Source: Haplomitrium mnioides (lineage: Eukaryota; Marchantiophyta; Haplomitriopsida; Calobryales). From it: DNA of 64,000 nucleotides. The notes under the pieces are model-generated. The model was not told the DNA's origin. It was given only the letters and a program-made list of their open reading frames with translations, and did no database searches. The stretch spans positions 307,541 to 371,540 of the forward strand of contig JBNGIS010004247.1 of assembly GCA_049999725.1 (NCBI GenBank), given 5' to 3'. The position numbers were made by a program, and so were the translations under genes. Positions 61,291 through 64,000 of the stretch are shown in pieces. Each line of letters starts with the position of its first letter. Within the stretch, counting starts at the first letter, position 1.

Positions 61291-62625
61291 TTTGAAGTAA
61301 ATTTCTAAAGCCACTAGCATTTTTGATTCTGAACTATGACTTCATTGCTTATATGATTCTCTCAATTATAAAATATTTTTAATTACTAAAACCTTCTAAA
61401 ATATGGTCACTTAATTAAACCTTTACGTGCATGGATTTTCAACTAGAAAAGAAAGTTTTTTTTCTTGTTTTCTTGCTTGAACTTGATTATAGAGCTCCAA
61501 AATCCATGCAATGTTTTGTTTTGTTCCTTATTATAGCCTAGAATTCCAAACTCATTCCCTTGATTTCTAGTCTGCTTGGGTTTTTTTTCTCATGTTTTCT
61601 TTTTTTTTTTCAAAAAATAAGTTTAAGGAACACTATGTCTATGTGCTCACAGAGTTTGTGCAACCAAAGGTATTTCAAAATAACTTATTCTAACGTATAT
61701 TTCAATTTTTGGGCTTCAAAATGTAATAAAAAGAAAATGCAAGCCTCTTGTAAAAACATACCATAATTTTTATACTTTCCAACGATCTTGAGATTNNNNN
61801 NNNNNNNNNNNNNNNNNNNNNNNNNNNNNNNNNNNNNNNNNNNNNNNNNNNNNNNNNNNNNNNNNNNNNNNNNNNNNNNNNNNNNNNNNNNNNNNTGTAA
61901 AAACATACCATAATTTTTATACTTTCCAACGATCTTGAGATTTTTAATATTTTCATAAAAATTATAAATATTGTTCGATTTTTCGTAATAAAATTGATTC
62001 TTACTCTATCTTGTTTGTTAAAACGGCATAAAATAAAGCTCTAAAACTCATGTAGTTTTTGTTTTAAAAAAATAATCTTGTTTTTTTTAGCTCAGAAAAA
62101 ATGTTTTTTCGTGAAAACAAAAGTTCATGCTTTGAGTAGCATGTTCTTGGTTCAAAGTAGTGACTATTCTTTACACTCACATCTCACAATCCATTTTTCC
62201 TCTCTCGGCTCCAACCTTCCTTCTTCTTTCCAAATGATAGACCTCTTAAATGATTGAATTTAGTGAGAATCATTTTAAACCTTGCTATTTCTCGGAACAG
62301 ATTAACACTCCTTCAATCCTTAATCAATCTTTTGTTTATGCTCCCTTCCCTTACACTTTAACATTCAAACTTTTGATCCTTACAAAATTTTGAGACAAAT
62401 CTTCTGTGAATATTTCTTTACTCATGAAGGGTTTTTCAAATATAGGGTATTAGCCTCAAAGTAGGCAACATAAACAAGAAAGACAAGACAATCTCTTGAT
62501 GATTCTAGATAGACATAGCTACTTTGAACTAACATCTCCAAGCAACACTAAGTTTTATCCTATCATTTTTGAATTAATTCCTATGAAATTGGAGTCTCAT
62601 TCACTCCAGGTTCTCTTTGAACTTC
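61291..62625. other. AT-rich DNA, no gene recognised
   Basis: T-rich tracts (around 61450-61620 and 62060-62110) and one 100-N gap. I see no coding signal. Confidence 0.6.
61796..61895. other. Assembly gap (100 N) with 47-bp flanking duplication
   Basis: 61749-61795 and 61896-61942 are identical. Confidence 0.9.
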
Positions 62626-62737
62626 AACTATCTTAACTCTTAAGATTTCCTCTACAAATATTCGGATACCCAACACAACTTTGGAGGAGAAGAAATGGAA
62701 AAAATCCAAAGAGGAAACCTTAAGAGTTAAGATAGTT
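62626..62737. repeat. Long-stem hairpin: 28-bp inverted repeat with 56-bp loop
   Basis: Arms 62626-62653 and 62710-62737 are reverse complements at 27 of 28 positions. The one mismatch would be A-C in a plus-strand RNA and G-U in a minus-strand RNA. Size and geometry resemble a small MITE or a small-RNA precursor; the sequence alone does not decide. Confidence 0.8.
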
Positions 62738-62744
62738 AGCACCT

Positions 62745-63241
62745 GCTGGAACAGAGCATACTCCGTTCCTCGTTGTCGTCATTGCCTTCCAACTGTCATT
62801 GCATTCTTCCTTCCTTCCTTCTGATTCTATTTAATTCTACATGCGATGAGAGCGCCTTCCCCCCTTCCCTTCCTCGAGCCCTGCCGGGACCCCGATAGTC
62901 AAGAACACAGATGTAGCTTCTTGCCTTGCTTTAAGCTCCTCTTCTGTTGTCAAGTTATTGATTCCATCCTCTTCCAATATCCAGCTCTGTGGCCCTGAAT
63001 CTTCTTCCTTCTAGCCCGTTCCATCCTCCGCCTCTTGTAAGGTCCCCTTATAGTCTCTGGGGAGAGTCTTCTAGTCTTCCATCATTCTGATTCTAATTTC
63101 CTCGTTCCAATCCCCTCCAAATCGCCTATATTGGTTACTCCAATGCCTCCAAAATACCTTTGCGCATAAAAACAGAGAAATGCTCCGATGGGGCCTCCTG
63201 ACTCTCCAATTTTTTGTTAGTGCCCTTAATCATTGGCTGAC
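62745..63241 (-). mobile_element. L1 LTR 5' fragment
   Basis: On the minus strand it starts TGTCAGCCAATGATTAAGGGC at 63241, like the L1 starts at 33757 and 11912. The pyrimidine-rich part resembles 33290-33757 (for example the AAAAATAGAGAAATGC-like stretch). It is cut near 62745, next to the hairpin. Confidence 0.7.
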
Positions 63242-63839
63242 AAGTGAAAAGAGCTACAAGGATTGAAAGAGTAAAAGAGCATGAAATGGGAAAAACTAAG
63301 GGAGTTTTAGGTGTGCCTTCAAGACCCGTGAAATTGTTTCATATTCTAAAAGTCTCTTGTGATTTAAAAGAATGTATGAAGAGAAGAAGGGTGTGGAATT
63401 GGATGTGTCTACATTGTTTCAATGATTGGAGATTGTACAGATTGATGTGTGAGAGGTTGACATTGCTATGTTGGTGAGGAAGACTCAATTGTTTGTGACA
63501 AAGGAGGCAATGAAGGAAATTTATAGGCTACTAGAGGAGGATTGTTTTGAGAGGATGCTGAAAAGGGATGAACATGTGGGATATCTAGTTGCAAAACTCA
63601 CTTTGAAAAATGATTGGTAAAAGATTCCAAAAATATGAGGAACTCACTCCTAAGGTGCACTAACATTCAGAGGTGGATCGATACTCAAAGGAGAAGAGAG
63701 TTCTCTTGGCTAGGAGACGTGAGAGGCAGCCAAGAGGAACCAAGGGTCATCTCAATTTGGGTTCACGTAGGGGATTCAGCCCCAGTAGCACTCGGAGGGT
63801 GTTGTTGGTTTACATATCAAGGGGGACCAAAGGCAAGGT
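63242..63839 (+). other. Unassigned segment between opposed L1 fragments
   Basis: A plus-strand reading near 63476-63620 gives VRKTQLFVTKEAMKEIYRLL and goes on to KLTLKNDW before a stop. It looks like decayed coding sequence, perhaps an upstream retroelement frame, but I cannot name it. Confidence 0.35.
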
Positions 63840-64000
63840 GTGGCTGCATGAGTGCCCACGAATTGCGGAGAAGATCCTGTTGAGGTCTCGAGTGGAGAGT
63901 GTTCCAGCAGCCGGTAGGACTATCTTCCAGTGGTGGAAGTTAATCATACCTCTTTTAAGCTTGTGGAAGTGAATCCAAGTCCCTCTACGACGGAGAGTAT
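63840..64000 (+). mobile_element. L1 LTR fragment running off the window
   Basis: 63940-64000 matches the reverse complement of 9838-9900 (GTGGAAGTTAA, GTGAATCCAAG, CCTCTACGACGGAG), and the match extends back to about 63840 (against 9990). Its orientation is opposite to the fragment at 62745-63241. Confidence 0.75.

Overview
The window looks like heterochromatic, retrotransposon-packed nuclear DNA of a land plant with a large genome. A gymnosperm such as a conifer is my best guess, from the multi-kilobase LTRs, the decayed Copia and Gypsy elements and the long AT-rich satellite arrays; nothing in the sequence fixes the species. There is no operon structure, and I see no rRNA, tRNA or CRISPR array.

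Left edge (1-1.6 kb): the only convincing host gene. It is on the minus strand, probably secreted, and made of two Cys/Trp-rich repeats. An 82-bp intron lies inside repeat 2, and the 3' end runs off the window. 1.6-3.4 kb is intergenic, with two small tandem repeats at 3.06 and 3.45 kb.

3.6-21.2 kb: a satellite region. A 48-bp satellite (A) grades into a ~126-bp satellite (B). Two large insertions interrupt it. Copia element C1 (3783-14753, minus) itself carries a 2.65-kb solo LTR of family L1 (9265-11912, target duplication ATAAA). A 3.2-kb solo LTR of family L2 lies at 17322-20538 (target duplication TACTT).

21.2-38.06 kb: a nest of broken elements. In order: Gypsy G1 (plus; gag at 22.7-24.06 kb, retropepsin split by an L2 LTR at 24751-28978, then RT/RNase H to the start of integrase at 31556); an L1 LTR (31560-33757) and pol of Gypsy G2 (minus, to 36.7 kb); and a gag-only Copia remnant C3 ending in a short LTR at 38063.

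38.06-48.9 kb: a 6.9-kb block of satellite B (about 54 units), interrupted by a 3.8-kb L1 solo LTR (44922-48744, target duplication AGATG), then another satellite stub. 48.9-49.8 kb: an L1 LTR fragment. 49.9-57.95 kb: Copia C2 (plus), of the same family as C1, with a 638-bp solo LTR in its reverse transcriptase. 58-62.6 kb: AT-rich DNA without recognisable genes, containing a palindrome, a degenerate 38-bp tandem repeat and a long-stem hairpin. 62.7-64 kb: L1 LTR fragments in opposite orientations.

No retroelement here looks able to move. All pol genes carry stops and frameshifts. The three integrase cores that can be read (C1, C2, G2) all have Lys instead of the catalytic Glu, at exactly the DD35E spacing. 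Six runs of N interrupt the sequence. Five are flanked by direct duplications of 7 to 1048 bp, which points to unmerged contig overlaps rather than biology.
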